Positions 14,785-22,213 of a DNA stretch of 22,213 bases are shown here, piece after piece. Each line of letters starts with the position of its first letter. The stretch's first letter is position 1. The stretch is from contig CAYVOX010000040.1 in the NCBI GenBank assembly GCA_964453035.1, positions 1-22,213 on the forward strand, in the 5' to 3' direction. Source of the DNA: CAYVOX01 sp964453035 (GTDB taxonomy: Bacteria > Chloroflexota > Anaerolineae > Anaerolineales > Anaerolineaceae). A program made the position numbers and the translations under genes. Below the pieces are notes generated by a model. It saw only the letters and a program-made list of their open reading frames with translations. It did no database searches and was not told the DNA's origin.

Positions 14785-14829
14785 AGACCTGTTGGGTTTT
14801 TAAAACCCAACAGGTCTCGCGACGAGACC
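14785..14829 (+). repeat. Solitary B-type palindrome with an overlapping alternative hairpin
   Basis: AGACCTGTTGGGTTTT (14785-14800) and its perfect reverse complement (14802-14817) form a 16-bp palindrome of the same type as module B in the 4.5-kb and 16-kb arrays. Its right arm also takes part in a second inverted repeat, GGTCTCG (14813-14819) with CGAGACC (14823-14829), and the two cannot form together. It lies between the propeller gene and the next lipoprotein gene. It could be a bidirectional stop or an attenuator, or simply a degenerate repeat pair. Confidence 0.75.
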
Positions 14830-14853
14830 GCGTGGGGGAGTCTCTCTGGTAAA

Positions 14854-15885
14854 ATGGGGGTAATGCGCTCATCTCCTTTTATTTTGCTCACCCTGGCGGG
14901 GTTGCTGGCGGCCTGCGCCGTCCAACCTGCGCCAACAGGCACATCCACGGCAGCGCTGCCAACCTGCTGCGCGGCGACTTCAACGGCGGCAAGCATTACC
15001 CCGCCTGCGCCCGCCACTTCCACCCACGCGCCAACCAGCATCCCCACCCGCACGCTCACCGCGCCGCCCACCGCCACCCTGCTGCCTTCTCCCACCGCGG
15101 ATACGCGCCTGAAGCCGGAAGCCTGGCAGGATTGGCCGGTGACGCCGGGGCTTTCAGCGAAGATGCAGGCGCTCTACCGGGAAGGCTTGAAGCAGGGCAA
15201 TAACCCTCGCGCGTTTTCAAAAATCGGCGACTGCCAGAACATCACCTCGCACTTCCTGGGCTTTTTTGACCAGCCCGCGCTCTACAACCTGGGGGATAAA
15301 TACGCCGCGCTGCAGGGGGTGATTGACCACTTCAAGGGCTCCTTCGGGCGCGACTCGGCGGCGGTGCGGGCCGGGTTCAACGTGGCGGCGGTGCTCTCGC
15401 CGCTGCAGGCCGACCCGGCGGTGTGCAAAGCTGGCGAGACGCCGCTGCAGTGCGAGTTCCGCCTGCACCAGCCGAGCATTGCCATCATCAGCATGGAGAC
15501 GTGGTGGGCCAAAAAGCCGGCCGAGGAGTACGCGCGCTACATGCGGCAAATCATTGAGTTTGTGCTGGCGCAAAAGACGGTACCCATTCTGGCGACCAAA
15601 GCCGACAACCTGGAGGGGGATCATTTGGTCAATGCGGTGATTGCCAGCCTGGCGTATGAATACGACATTCCGCTGTGGAACTTCTGGCGGGCGGTGCAGC
15701 CACTGCCTTACCACGGCCTGAACGATGATGGCTTCCACCTGACGAACGACCTTTCCACGCCGGATGACCCGCTGCTCTACCGCAGGCTTTCGGACCCGAT
15801 GGCGGCGAAGGTGGCCTGGCCGGTGCGCAACATCACGGCGCTGCAGGCGCTGGAGGCGGTTTGGAAGGCGGCCAGCGGCAGGTAG
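14854..15885 (+). CDS. SGNH-like lipoprotein with Cys in the nucleophile position
   Basis: 343 residues from the ATG at 14854; an ATG at 14863 is equally possible. A hydrophobic signal ends in lipobox LAAC (Cys21), followed by a Thr/Ser/Pro-rich linker (22-85) that would hold the domain off the membrane. The domain resembles SGNH/GDSL hydrolases. Block I reads KIGDCQN (G125-D126-C127), where Ser is usual, and block V reads NDDGFHLTND with D292 and H295. IAIISMETWW and PILATKADNLEGDH lie at the expected strand positions. It may be a thiol-based esterase of the cell surface, or a substrate-binding relative. It lies after a palindrome at 14785-14829 and before a repeat array, so it is probably transcribed alone. 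Confidence 0.78.
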   Translation: MGVMRSSPFILLTLAGLLAACAVQPAPTGTSTAALPTCCAATSTAASITPPAPATSTHAPTSIPTRTLTAPPTATLLPSPTADTRLKPEAWQDWPVTPGLSAKMQALYREGLKQGNNPRAFSKIGDCQNITSHFLGFFDQPALYNLGDKYAALQGVIDHFKGSFGRDSAAVRAGFNVAAVLSPLQADPAVCKAGETPLQCEFRLHQPSIAIISMETWWAKKPAEEYARYMRQIIEFVLAQKTVPILATKADNLEGDHLVNAVIASLAYEYDIPLWNFWRAVQPLPYHGLNDDGFHLTNDLSTPDDPLLYRRLSDPMAAKVAWPVRNITALQALEAVWKAASGR

Positions 15886-15892
15886 GGGCGGT

Positions 15893-16092
15893 GGCGAGTG
15901 CATGACTGCGCCACCAAACCTTTGGGGTTTTGCTCGCGCCGGGGCGGCGGGTTCAGAATCGAACCCGCCCTACAACTACCTGTCGCTTCTCGTCAACGCC
16001 TTTATGAGACCTGTTAGGTTTCCAAAAACCTAACAGGTCTGGCTGGTTCGACTTACATGTTCCCCGCCGCTTCTCCTCAGCGTTGCGGCGGG
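15893..16092 (+). repeat. Palindromic repeat array, copy 3 (D-A-B-C)
   Basis: The same module order as at 4609-4784. D is at 15893-15940, A at 15946-15969 (loop AGAATC), and B at 16007-16040 with perfect 15-bp arms from AGACCTGTTAGG and loop CCAA. C is at 16063-16092 with arms CCCGCCGC/GCGGCGGG. It starts 8 nt after the lipoprotein stop. The linker between A and B (CTACCTGTCGCTTCTCGTCAA) differs from that of the first array. No gene is seen in 15886-16265. Confidence 0.85.
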
Positions 16093-16118
16093 CCACAAAC
16101 CCGCCACAAAAACTTCAC

Positions 16119-16221
16119 ACCACCACCAAACCGTTGGGGTTTTGCTCGCGCCGGGGCGGCGGGTTCAGAATCGAACCCGCCCTATAACTACCTGTCGCTT
16201 CTCGTCAAACCTGACAGATCT
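16119..16221 (+). repeat. Palindromic repeat array, copy 4 (partial D-A-half B)
   Basis: The partial D module CACCACCAAACCGTTGGGG is followed by A (16158-16181, loop AGAATC), the same CTACCTGTCGCTTCTCGTCAA linker as in copy 3, and only the right half of B (AAACCTGACAGATCT). Module C is absent. The copy ends about 45 nt before the stop codon of the convergent aldo/keto reductase gene, so the array sits between converging transcripts. Confidence 0.8.
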
Positions 16222-16265
16222 TTAATGTCTTTGGGGTTTGGGGGTGGCGGCGTTGAGCCGCGCTT

Positions 16266-17249
16266 TTACCAGTAGTGGTGCACCAGCGGCTTGATGCGCG
16301 CCTGGTACAGCGCCTGCACCTGCGCCATGACTTCGTCTGAAATGGGCGGCAGGTCCGCCGCTGAGCAATTCTCCTCGGCCTGGGCGGGGCGTTTGGCGCC
16401 GGGGATGGCGCAGGTGACCGCCGGGTGCATGAGGATCCAGCGCAGGGCAAATTGGGTGAGGCTTAAGCCCTCTCCCACCAGAGGGCGCAGCGCTTCCACA
16501 AAATCCAGCGCAATGTCGTAATCCACGCCGGAGAAGGTCTCGCCGCGGTCGAAGGATTCACCGTGGCGGTTGAAGGCGCGGTGGTCATCGGCGCTGAAGG
16601 CGGACTGGCGGGTGAGCTTGCCAGTGAGCATGCCGGAAGAGAGCGGCAGGCGCGCCAGGATGCCCACCTGCCTGCGGGCAGCCTCGCGGAAGAACAGGTC
16701 GGCGGGGCGCTGGCGGAAGATGTTGTAAATAATCTGCACGGATTGCACGTTGGGATACTCGATGGCCTTGAGGGCTTCCTCCACCTTTTCCACGCTCACG
16801 CCGTAGAAGCGCAGCTTGCCTGCCTGCACCAGATCATCCAGCGCGGCGAAGGTCTGGGGCATGTAGTAAACGGCGGTGGGCGGGCAGTGCAGTTGCAGCA
16901 GGTCGAGGCAGTCGGTTTGCAGGTTGCGCAGCGAGCGCTCCACGAAGGCGGTGAGATTGGCGAGGCTGTAACCCTCGGCGGCGTGCGGGTTGAGGCGGCG
17001 CCCGGCCTTGGTGGCGATGGTGATGGGCACGCCGCACTCTTTGCGCAGGCGCGCCAGCAGGCGCTCGGAGTGCCCGTCGCCGTACACGTCGGCGGTATCG
17101 AAGAAATTGACGCCCAGTTCCACGGCGCGGCGCAGGGCAGCCAGGGATTCGTCATCCTGCACGGCGCCCCACGTGCCGCCGATGGCCCAGGCGCCAAAGC
17201 TGACGGCTGAGACCTGCCAGCCGGTGCGGCCAAGAGTACGGTATTGCAT
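16266..17249 (-). CDS. Aldo/keto reductase
   Basis: 327 residues, full length for the family of NADPH-dependent TIM-barrel oxidoreductases. The catalytic tetrad is visible: D51 and Y56 (FFDTADVYGDGHSE), K81 (IATKAG) and H121 (LLQLHCPP). ALRWILMHPAVTCAIPGAK near residues 265-285 is the usual cofactor-binding region. A GGAGGC site precedes the ATG. The substrate cannot be told; the sequence resembles the YajO/IolS-like bacterial branch, which acts on various carbonyls. It is followed on the same strand by a repeat array and preceded by a membrane protease gene 64 nt away. Confidence 0.93.
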   Translation of the reverse strand: MQYRTLGRTGWQVSAVSFGAWAIGGTWGAVQDDESLAALRRAVELGVNFFDTADVYGDGHSERLLARLRKECGVPITIATKAGRRLNPHAAEGYSLANLTAFVERSLRNLQTDCLDLLQLHCPPTAVYYMPQTFAALDDLVQAGKLRFYGVSVEKVEEALKAIEYPNVQSVQIIYNIFRQRPADLFFREAARRQVGILARLPLSSGMLTGKLTRQSAFSADDHRAFNRHGESFDRGETFSGVDYDIALDFVEALRPLVGEGLSLTQFALRWILMHPAVTCAIPGAKRPAQAEENCSAADLPPISDEVMAQVQALYQARIKPLVHHYW

Positions 17250-17313
17250 GCTTGCCTCCGTTGGAAGAGATTGGGTGTGACAGGGTAATTATAAGGCAGG
17301 TGGGCGCGAGGGT

Positions 17314-18117
17314 TTACGGCCTTGTGCGAGGGGTGAGGATGCCAAACCCCAGCAGCCCCAATCCCAGCGCGCCCAGCGGCAGGCTCAACCCCAGCAGGCG
17401 CTCATACGCCAGCGAATCGGGCGTGACGACCGGCGTGTTGATGCCTTGCAGCGCCACAACCGCGTTGGCGGCAAAGTGCAGTACCACCGCCGGCCAGATG
17501 CTTCCGCTTAGGGCTGCCACCGCCCCCCACCAACAGGCGATCACCAGCGTTTGCAGGGTGAGCAACGCGGCGGATTTCAGCGGCAGCTGGTTGCTGAGCA
17601 CCTGGCTGAGGTGCAGCAGGGCAAACATCAGCGCGGTGAGCGCCACTGCGCCAATCTGCCCGCCGGGCGTGCCGCCCCAGGCGCGCAGCAGCACGTAAAG
17701 CGCCAGCCCGCGGAAGAGGATCTCTTCGCCCAGGCCGACCACCAGGGTGGTGGTGAGGATCTCGCGCGCGCGGGGATGGGCCAGGCTGGAAAAGTCAAAA
17801 GCGGCCTTGCCGTAGAAGGCATACAGGCTGGCGGCAGCGTAGTAGATCAATCCGGCCAGCGCCAGCAGCCACACCTGCCAGGTACCCACTTGCCCGATGC
17901 CGGAGGATTGCAACCAACCCAGCTGCCACGCCAGCACTACCACGCAGCCGCCCGCCACCAGCCGGCTGAGCGTGGCGCAGGTCGGGTCACCGTAGGGTTT
18001 GCGCAGCAGGCCGGAGAGGATGCCCAGCAAGAGCAACATCAGCACAAACCAGGCCGCGATCACAATCAGCACAAACCAGACTGGTTTGCTGAGCGCAAAG
18101 GATTGGATTCCGTTCAT
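17314..18117 (-). CDS. CPBP-family intramembrane metalloprotease
   Basis: 267 residues from the ATG at 18117, chosen for the GGGGAGGG site just upstream; a longer frame opens to 18180 without such a site. About eight hydrophobic segments are present. The Abi/CAAX-protease (CPBP) motifs are present in order: GEEILFRG (E131, E132, R136), FALLHL (H169) and HFAANAVV (H214, N218). Such proteins cleave prenylated or membrane peptides in eukaryotes. In bacteria they are linked to bacteriocin self-immunity and membrane-protein processing, but most roles are unknown. Nothing in the neighbourhood points to a bacteriocin. Confidence 0.9.
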   Translation of the reverse strand: MNGIQSFALSKPVWFVLIVIAAWFVLMLLLLGILSGLLRKPYGDPTCATLSRLVAGGCVVVLAWQLGWLQSSGIGQVGTWQVWLLALAGLIYYAAASLYAFYGKAAFDFSSLAHPRAREILTTTLVVGLGEEILFRGLALYVLLRAWGGTPGGQIGAVALTALMFALLHLSQVLSNQLPLKSAALLTLQTLVIACWWGAVAALSGSIWPAVVLHFAANAVVALQGINTPVVTPDSLAYERLLGLSLPLGALGLGLLGFGILTPRTRP

Positions 18118-18242
18118 GTTGCCCTCCCCGGCGGCGAGCAGCGCAGCGGCCCGCCTGTAGTGCTCAGTTCCAAACCCCAAAGGTTGCCAAAAACTTTTGG
18201 GGTATTAAAGGTGATTATCTCCCACCGGAATCAGCGCGCAGC

Positions 18243-19526
18243 CTAAACCACCTCCAACAGCCCGGCCTGCTTGAGTTTTCCAATCGTCTCCGCCAGCGAC
18301 CAGAGCGGCAGGTTGATTTTCTCGGCAATTTGCAGGTTGCTCGTTTTTCCGTCCACGTAGCCCAGGTAATTCATCATCGCCTTCACCAACCCCGCCGATT
18401 GTTTGGTGCTGAGGGTGGGGTAAAGGCCGCGCCGCCCCAGTTGCGGCTCGCACAGCACGGTGGGGCGCAGGATTTCATCCAGTTCAAGGCATTCCACCAC
18501 CTTTTGCAGCAGTTCCAGGCTGCCCGCCAGCCCCGAGGGGGTCACCAGGTTCAGGTCATCCAGTGAGGTGTGGTATTCCGGGTAAACCTGGTAGCGCGAG
18601 CGCATCAACGAGCAGACCGGCAGGTCAATGCCGGGGCTGCAGTACTGGCGCTCGTCGCTGGCGCGGTCAAGGTAGGTGTAGGCGACGTATTCCGGGTGCA
18701 GGTGCTTGAGCGCGTGCTTTGCGGCACGGTCTGCCAGGGTATCACCCTGGCGCGAGGGCAGGTAAGAGTAGGCGCGCTCGTCGCCGATGCAGGTGATGTT
18801 GAAGCCCGCCGCCACCGCTTGCTGCAGGGCGCGGTAGTTACGGCTGAGGTAGGTGATGGAGCCGATCGTCTCGGGGATGAAGACGAAGCGGTAGGTGTAG
18901 CGCCGCTGGGGGAGCGCGGCGATCCACTGCGCCAGGAAGGTGTTGACCACCGGGCCGGAAAGCTCGTTGTTGGCCATCGAAGGGTGGCACAGGTAGGTGG
19001 AAAAGAATACCTCGCGCGCGCTTTGCCCGGGGATGACCAGCTCGCCGTAGGTCAGGCTACCCTGGATGAGGTCACTGTCAATTTTGACGCGGTACAATCC
19101 GGGCTGCAGCGCCTGGCGCTGGTTGTGCGCCAGGCAAAAGCCCCAGCGCTCGCGGTAATAGGAGGTGATGTAGGGGATGGCCTCGGGTTGCTCCGGCAGC
19201 GAGTAGAGGTGCTCCTGCAGCTCTTCCAGGGGCAGGAGGGCATCCACCGGGGTGGAATAACCGACCACGTGCAAATTGTTGCGCCTGAAATCGATAATCT
19301 TCGTGCCATCCGGGGCGAGGATGTAGGCGTCGCGGATGATCCACTCGCGCGGCACTTCCCAGTCAAAGACGGGCGTGCCGGTTGGCACCTCATGTACTTG
19401 CATGGCGGGCAAAAAACGCCGCAGAATCTGAAGCGACTGGCGAAACCCGGGGCCGGTGATGCTGCGCGGGATGGGGAACAGCTCCGCGCACAGGGCGTGC
19501 ATTTGCTGGCCGGGGTCGGGCGTCAT
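18243..19526 (-). CDS. DUF4910 aminopeptidase-like protein with C-terminal winged helix
   Basis: 427 residues. After an N-terminal domain (1-100, with LFPIPRSITGPG), the M28-like zinc peptidase core shows YLCHPSMANNELSG (H181, N187), FIPETIGS (E219), GDERAYSY (D249) and PEYHTSLDD (H319). The last 50 residues (SNLQIAEKINLPLWSLAETI) look like a winged helix. Such proteins occur in surface-polysaccharide and secondary-metabolite clusters and are thought to remove an acyl or amino-acyl group. Asn in place of the bridging Asp (N187) may change metal binding. Its ATG overlaps the stop of the AAC(3)-family gene by 4 nt (ATGA), implying translational coupling and a shared pathway. Confidence 0.88.
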   Translation of the reverse strand: MTPDPGQQMHALCAELFPIPRSITGPGFRQSLQILRRFLPAMQVHEVPTGTPVFDWEVPREWIIRDAYILAPDGTKIIDFRRNNLHVVGYSTPVDALLPLEELQEHLYSLPEQPEAIPYITSYYRERWGFCLAHNQRQALQPGLYRVKIDSDLIQGSLTYGELVIPGQSAREVFFSTYLCHPSMANNELSGPVVNTFLAQWIAALPQRRYTYRFVFIPETIGSITYLSRNYRALQQAVAAGFNITCIGDERAYSYLPSRQGDTLADRAAKHALKHLHPEYVAYTYLDRASDERQYCSPGIDLPVCSLMRSRYQVYPEYHTSLDDLNLVTPSGLAGSLELLQKVVECLELDEILRPTVLCEPQLGRRGLYPTLSTKQSAGLVKAMMNYLGYVDGKTSNLQIAEKINLPLWSLAETIGKLKQAGLLEVV

Positions 19527-20290
19527 TCGGGGTCGCCTTCCACGCGGTAGAGGATGCCGCGGGCGCGCCCGGAGGTGAGGATATCGGCGATGAAGTCGTA
19601 CATCTTGCGGGCGGAGATGACGCGCATGCCGTGGCCTTCATCCGGGCGGCAGCCGGAATAGAGCCCGGCCTGCCACATCAATTCGCCGCATGGGTTGACG
19701 TGGGTGAGGGTGCCCAGGTCAAAGTTGCGCACGAACAGGCCGTAGGTGCGGGGTTCGGTGGTGCCTTCGGCGCCGGTGTAGGGGGCGGTGAAGCGCTTGT
19801 GGAAGCGGTAGGGGGCATTGTGCATCTCTTCCACGTGGTGGTAGAAGGTCATGCTGTTCTGGTCGTAGAGGTTAAGGGCGGCAATCTTGGCATCCATCTG
19901 GCGCAGCATGGCAAAGGGCGAATCGGCGCCGTACCCGCTGAAGTTATCCACTCCGCGGAAGCGCTCGGCCTGGCGGCCCAGAACGGCAAAGGAGTAGATG
20001 GGGTGCCCGGTGCGCACCGCGCCGGGTGTGAGGCGCCCGGCTTCGGTCAGCGCGCCCATTTGCGAAGGGGTGGTGCGGATATCGAAGGGCACACCCTTGG
20101 TGAAGTCGAAGTTGAAGAGGGGCAGCAGTAGCGTGCCTTCCGGGCCCAGTGCCTGCAGGAAGGAATCGAGCACCATCTGCGGGGTGAGGGTGTGGCCCTG
20201 CCCGGCGTAGCGGGTGAAGGTGCGTTTGAGGCTGGTGTGGATGAGGATGGTGTCGCCGGGTTCGATGCCGGCGTGGCGCCAATCGGAAAC
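19523..20290 (-). CDS. AAC(3)-family N-acetyltransferase, N-terminus lost in gap
   Basis: 255 residues are visible; the first 10-25 or so are lost in the gap. Motifs are IEPGDTILIHTSLKRTF, LGPEGTLLLPLFNFDFTKG, TEAGRLTPGAVRTGHPIYSF and NSMTFYHHVEEMHNAPYRFHK. The last carries the His and Glu used by AAC(3)/YokD/FrbF-type acetyl-CoA transferases. These enzymes acetylate an amino group on a sugar or small molecule, and the PYR-x-K variant is common in surface-glycan gene clusters rather than resistance loci. It overlaps the DUF4910 gene by 4 nt. The pair may add and remove acyl groups on an amino sugar, or protect and then release a biosynthetic intermediate. I see no reason to call it an antibiotic-resistance gene. 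Confidence 0.87.
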   Translation of the reverse strand, partial: VSDWRHAGIEPGDTILIHTSLKRTFTRYAGQGHTLTPQMVLDSFLQALGPEGTLLLPLFNFDFTKGVPFDIRTTPSQMGALTEAGRLTPGAVRTGHPIYSFAVLGRQAERFRGVDNFSGYGADSPFAMLRQMDAKIAALNLYDQNSMTFYHHVEEMHNAPYRFHKRFTAPYTGAEGTTEPRTYGLFVRNFDLGTLTHVNPCGELMWQAGLYSGCRPDEGHGMRVISARKMYDFIADILTSGRARGILYRVEGDPE

Positions 20291-20390
20291 NNNNNNNNNN
20301 NNNNNNNNNNNNNNNNNNNNNNNNNNNNNNNNNNNNNNNNNNNNNNNNNNNNNNNNNNNNNNNNNNNNNNNNNNNNNNNNNNNNNNNNNN
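20291..20390. other. Scaffold gap (100 N) between the LRR and AAC(3)-family genes
   Basis: Exactly 100 N. The missing sequence should hold the end of the LRR gene, any intergenic DNA and the first codons of the acetyltransferase gene. A reading frame that happens to stay open across the N run would give a false LRR-acetyltransferase fusion. Confidence 0.97.
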
Positions 20391-22213
20391 GCGCGCAGGG
20401 CGGGCTTGCCCAGCAGCGCAAACTCGCCGGGGCGGCAAACCTGCGTGCTGATGGTGTTGGCGATGATATCCAGCGTGTAACTGGCGGGCGGCGTGCAGGT
20501 GCTGGCGGCATCCAGCCACAGGCTGCCATCCCACAGGTACACCCGCAGCGTATTTTCCACCGCGGCGCGCGCCCCGGCGTTGGTGTACGTCATATTAACA
20601 CTCACCGGCGCGAGGAAGTTGAACGCGGGCAGCGGAACTCCGCCCGCATCCAGTACGCTCAGTTCAAAGCCCAGCCCGCCAAAGGCCAGGCTGCCCATGG
20701 CATAGGTGGGCACCGCCAGCGGCGTGAACACCAGCGTGATGGTCTGCGCCACCGCGCCCGCCGGCACGCTCACCGTCACGCTGCCGTCGCGGGAGGTGAG
20801 CACGGCGCCGGCGCTGGTCACCGACTTGCTCACCGGCTGGTAGAGGTACCAGTCGGGATCTTTATTCGCCAGGTAGTTTTCCAGTGCGGTGGGCGGGACG
20901 GAGGGGTAAGGCGAGGGCACCACCAGGCTGTTGTACTCCAAAAACAGGCTGGGGTAATAGTCGGCGTCGGGGATGGCGGTGAGGTTCGCCAGCGTATCAG
21001 GGACGGCGCCGCTGAGATGGTTGCTGTAGAGGCTCAGGTAGAGCGAGATGCCCTCCTCGACGGCGCTGCCCATGCTGCCCAGTTCCGGCGGGATGCCCCC
21101 GCTGAGCTGGTTATAGGCCAGGTCGAGGTACTCCAGGTAAGCCAGGCTGCCCAGCTCCGGGGGGATGCCCCCGCTGAGCCGGTTGTTGTTGAGCGCCAGC
21201 GTCACCAGGTGCGCCAGGCTGCCCAACTCCGGCGGAATGGCCCCGCTTAACTGGTTTTCGTACAGGTACAGGTTTTCGAGCAGGCTCAGGCCGCCCAGTT
21301 CGGCGGGAATGCTCCCGCTGAGCTGGTTGCGCGAAAGAATCAGGTAGGTGAGCTTGACCAGCGCGCCAAACGTGGTGGGGATATCCCCGCTGAGTTGGTT
21401 GCCGGAAAGATCCAGCACCCCCAGGTTAACCAGGTTACCCATCTGGACGGGGATGCTGCCGGTGAGCAGGTTGTTCGCTATGTACAGCCCTTCCAGCGCG
21501 GCCAGGTTGCCCATTTCTGGCGGGATGCTTCCACTGAGCTGGTTGCGCGAGAGGATGAGCGTTTTGAGCGCCGCCAGGTTGCCCAGTTCAGGGGGGAGGC
21601 TGCCGGTGAGTTGGTTGTTGTGCAGGTACAGCGTCCCCAGGGCTGCCAGGTTGCCCAGTTCAGGGGGAATGGTGCCGCTCAACAGGTTCTTGGAAAGATT
21701 CAGAATCCCCAGGCTGGCGAGGTTGCCCAGGGAGGGCGGAATGCTCCCGCTGAGCTGATTGTCGTACAGGTTCAGCTCGAGCAGGCTGGAGAGGTTGCCC
21801 AGTTCAGGGGGAAGCGCGCCGGTCAGCAGGTTGGTGCTCAGGTCGAGATATTGCAGGTGGGCCAGGCTGCCCAGTCCCACCGGGATGCCCCCGGTGAATT
21901 TGTTGTTGGCCAGGCGCAGGTTGGTCAGATTTGCCAGGCTGCTTAACCAGGCAGGGAGCGACCCGCTGAGCGTGTTGCGGTGCAAAAGCAGCCCGGTGAG
22001 ATGGGTGAGGGCGCTCAGGTCCGGCAGCGTGCCGCTCAGCTTGTTGTAAGAGAGATCCAGCGTTTGCAGGGCGGCGAGGTTGCCCAACTCCACGGGGATA
22101 CTGCCGGTGAGCAGGTTGCTGCCCAGGTTGAGGGTTTGCAGAGCGGCCAGCGTCCCGGTGCCCAACTCTTTGGGGATGCCCCCGCTGAGCTGGTTGGAGC
22201 TGAGATTAAGGGT
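20391..22213 (-). CDS. Plant-type leucine-rich-repeat surface protein, partial at both ends
   Basis: About 607 codons; the start lies beyond the right edge and the stop in the gap. About 17 LRR units of mostly 24 residues follow the pattern LxxLxxLxLxxNxLSGxIPPELGN, the plant-specific LRR class found in plant receptor kinases and in some bacteria. The last units are interrupted by GSMGSAVEEG. After the solenoid come a Tyr/Pro-rich link and a beta-sandwich-like region (about 20840-20400), with DGSVTVSVPAGAV, FELSVLDAGGVPLP and NMTYTNAGA. This resembles ZU5/Ig-like surface modules. It is probably exported and binds protein or glycan, but no signal or anchor can be seen in the part available. 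The very similar repeats may also have caused the assembly gap nearby, though they do not touch it. Confidence 0.88.

Noticed and set aside
15893..16221. Possible CRISPR array
   Set aside because: The units are long composites of different palindromes with similar, not unique, intervals, and no cas gene is present.
18175..18202. CCCCAAA/TTTGGGG hairpin as a terminator of the DUF4910 gene
   Set aside because: The stem is imperfect and no T-tract follows in the direction of transcription; it may be a remnant of repeat module D, which also contains CCTTTGGGG.
19523..20290. Antibiotic-resistance gene or resistance island
   Set aside because: The family name comes from aminoglycoside acetyltransferases, but the motif variant and the coupled DUF4910 gene suit biosynthesis, and no integron, transposase or other resistance gene is present.
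20192..21250. 352-codon plus-strand frame across the second gap, and a 183-codon frame at 21395-21946
   Set aside because: Both are antisense to the LRR and acetyltransferase genes, and their repetitive peptides mirror the LRR repeat period.
19523..22165. One long 880-codon frame joining LRR repeats to an acetyltransferase
   Set aside because: It stays open only because the 100-N gap is read as unknown residues. The two parts belong to different families and the gap length is arbitrary. The apparent start at 22165 is a TTG Leu codon inside a repeat.

Overview
This window looks like a scaffold from a GC-rich, metagenome-type genome of the Chloroflexota, probably near Anaerolineae. That placement is an inference from gene content: lipoproteins with Pro/Thr-rich linkers, a zinc-ribbon/membrane/beta-propeller protein, a plant-type leucine-rich-repeat protein, and a corrinoid methyl-transfer operon with a RACo-like activator. 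No rRNA or tRNA gene was found to confirm it. Two runs of exactly 100 N (7621-7720 and 20291-20390) are scaffold gaps. Each one breaks a gene or falsely joins two genes.

Layout. 1-703 (minus): a PerR-type peroxide regulator followed by the start of a monofunctional catalase. Each gene has its own near-identical GATAAT-N-ATTATC operator. 807-1613 (minus): a membrane-anchored coiled-coil protein. 1748-4473 (plus): a twin-arginine translocation block (tatC, tatA, a tatB-like gene) followed at once by a metallophosphoesterase-fold lipoprotein. 4476-4816: tandem copies of a palindrome-rich repeat. 4928-10606 (plus): a tightly spaced operon of a corrinoid protein, a zinc-dependent homocysteine methyltransferase-type protein, a [2Fe-2S]/ASKHA corrinoid activator, an M24/creatinase-fold protein without the usual metal ligands, a D-lyxose isomerase-type protein and a cupin-DUF952 fusion. 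It ends in a hairpin terminator and is followed by a DUF4037 nucleotidyltransferase-like gene and a small membrane protein. 12172-12245: a tandem hairpin repeat. 12341-14683: the zinc-ribbon/membrane/propeller protein. 14854-15885: an SGNH-like lipoprotein with Cys at the usual nucleophile position. 15893-16221: a second array of the repeat family seen at 4.5 kb. 16266-18117 (minus): an aldo/keto reductase and a CPBP-family membrane protease. 18243-22213 (minus): a DUF4910 aminopeptidase-like gene overlapped 4 nt by an AAC(3)-family acetyltransferase gene, then, across the gap, the C-terminal part of an LRR surface protein.

How the genes fit together. The peroxide module is a self-contained regulator/target pair. 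The Tat genes form the core of an export machine. The corrinoid operon has methyl carrier, methyl acceptor transferase and redox repair, but no recognisable methyltransferase for the primary methyl donor. The M24-like protein, sugar isomerase and cupin-DUF952 protein are therefore the best clues to an unknown substrate, and this is the most promising candidate for an undescribed pathway. The second notable signal is the A-B-C-D palindromic repeat, whose stems differ between copies by paired, base-pair-preserving changes.
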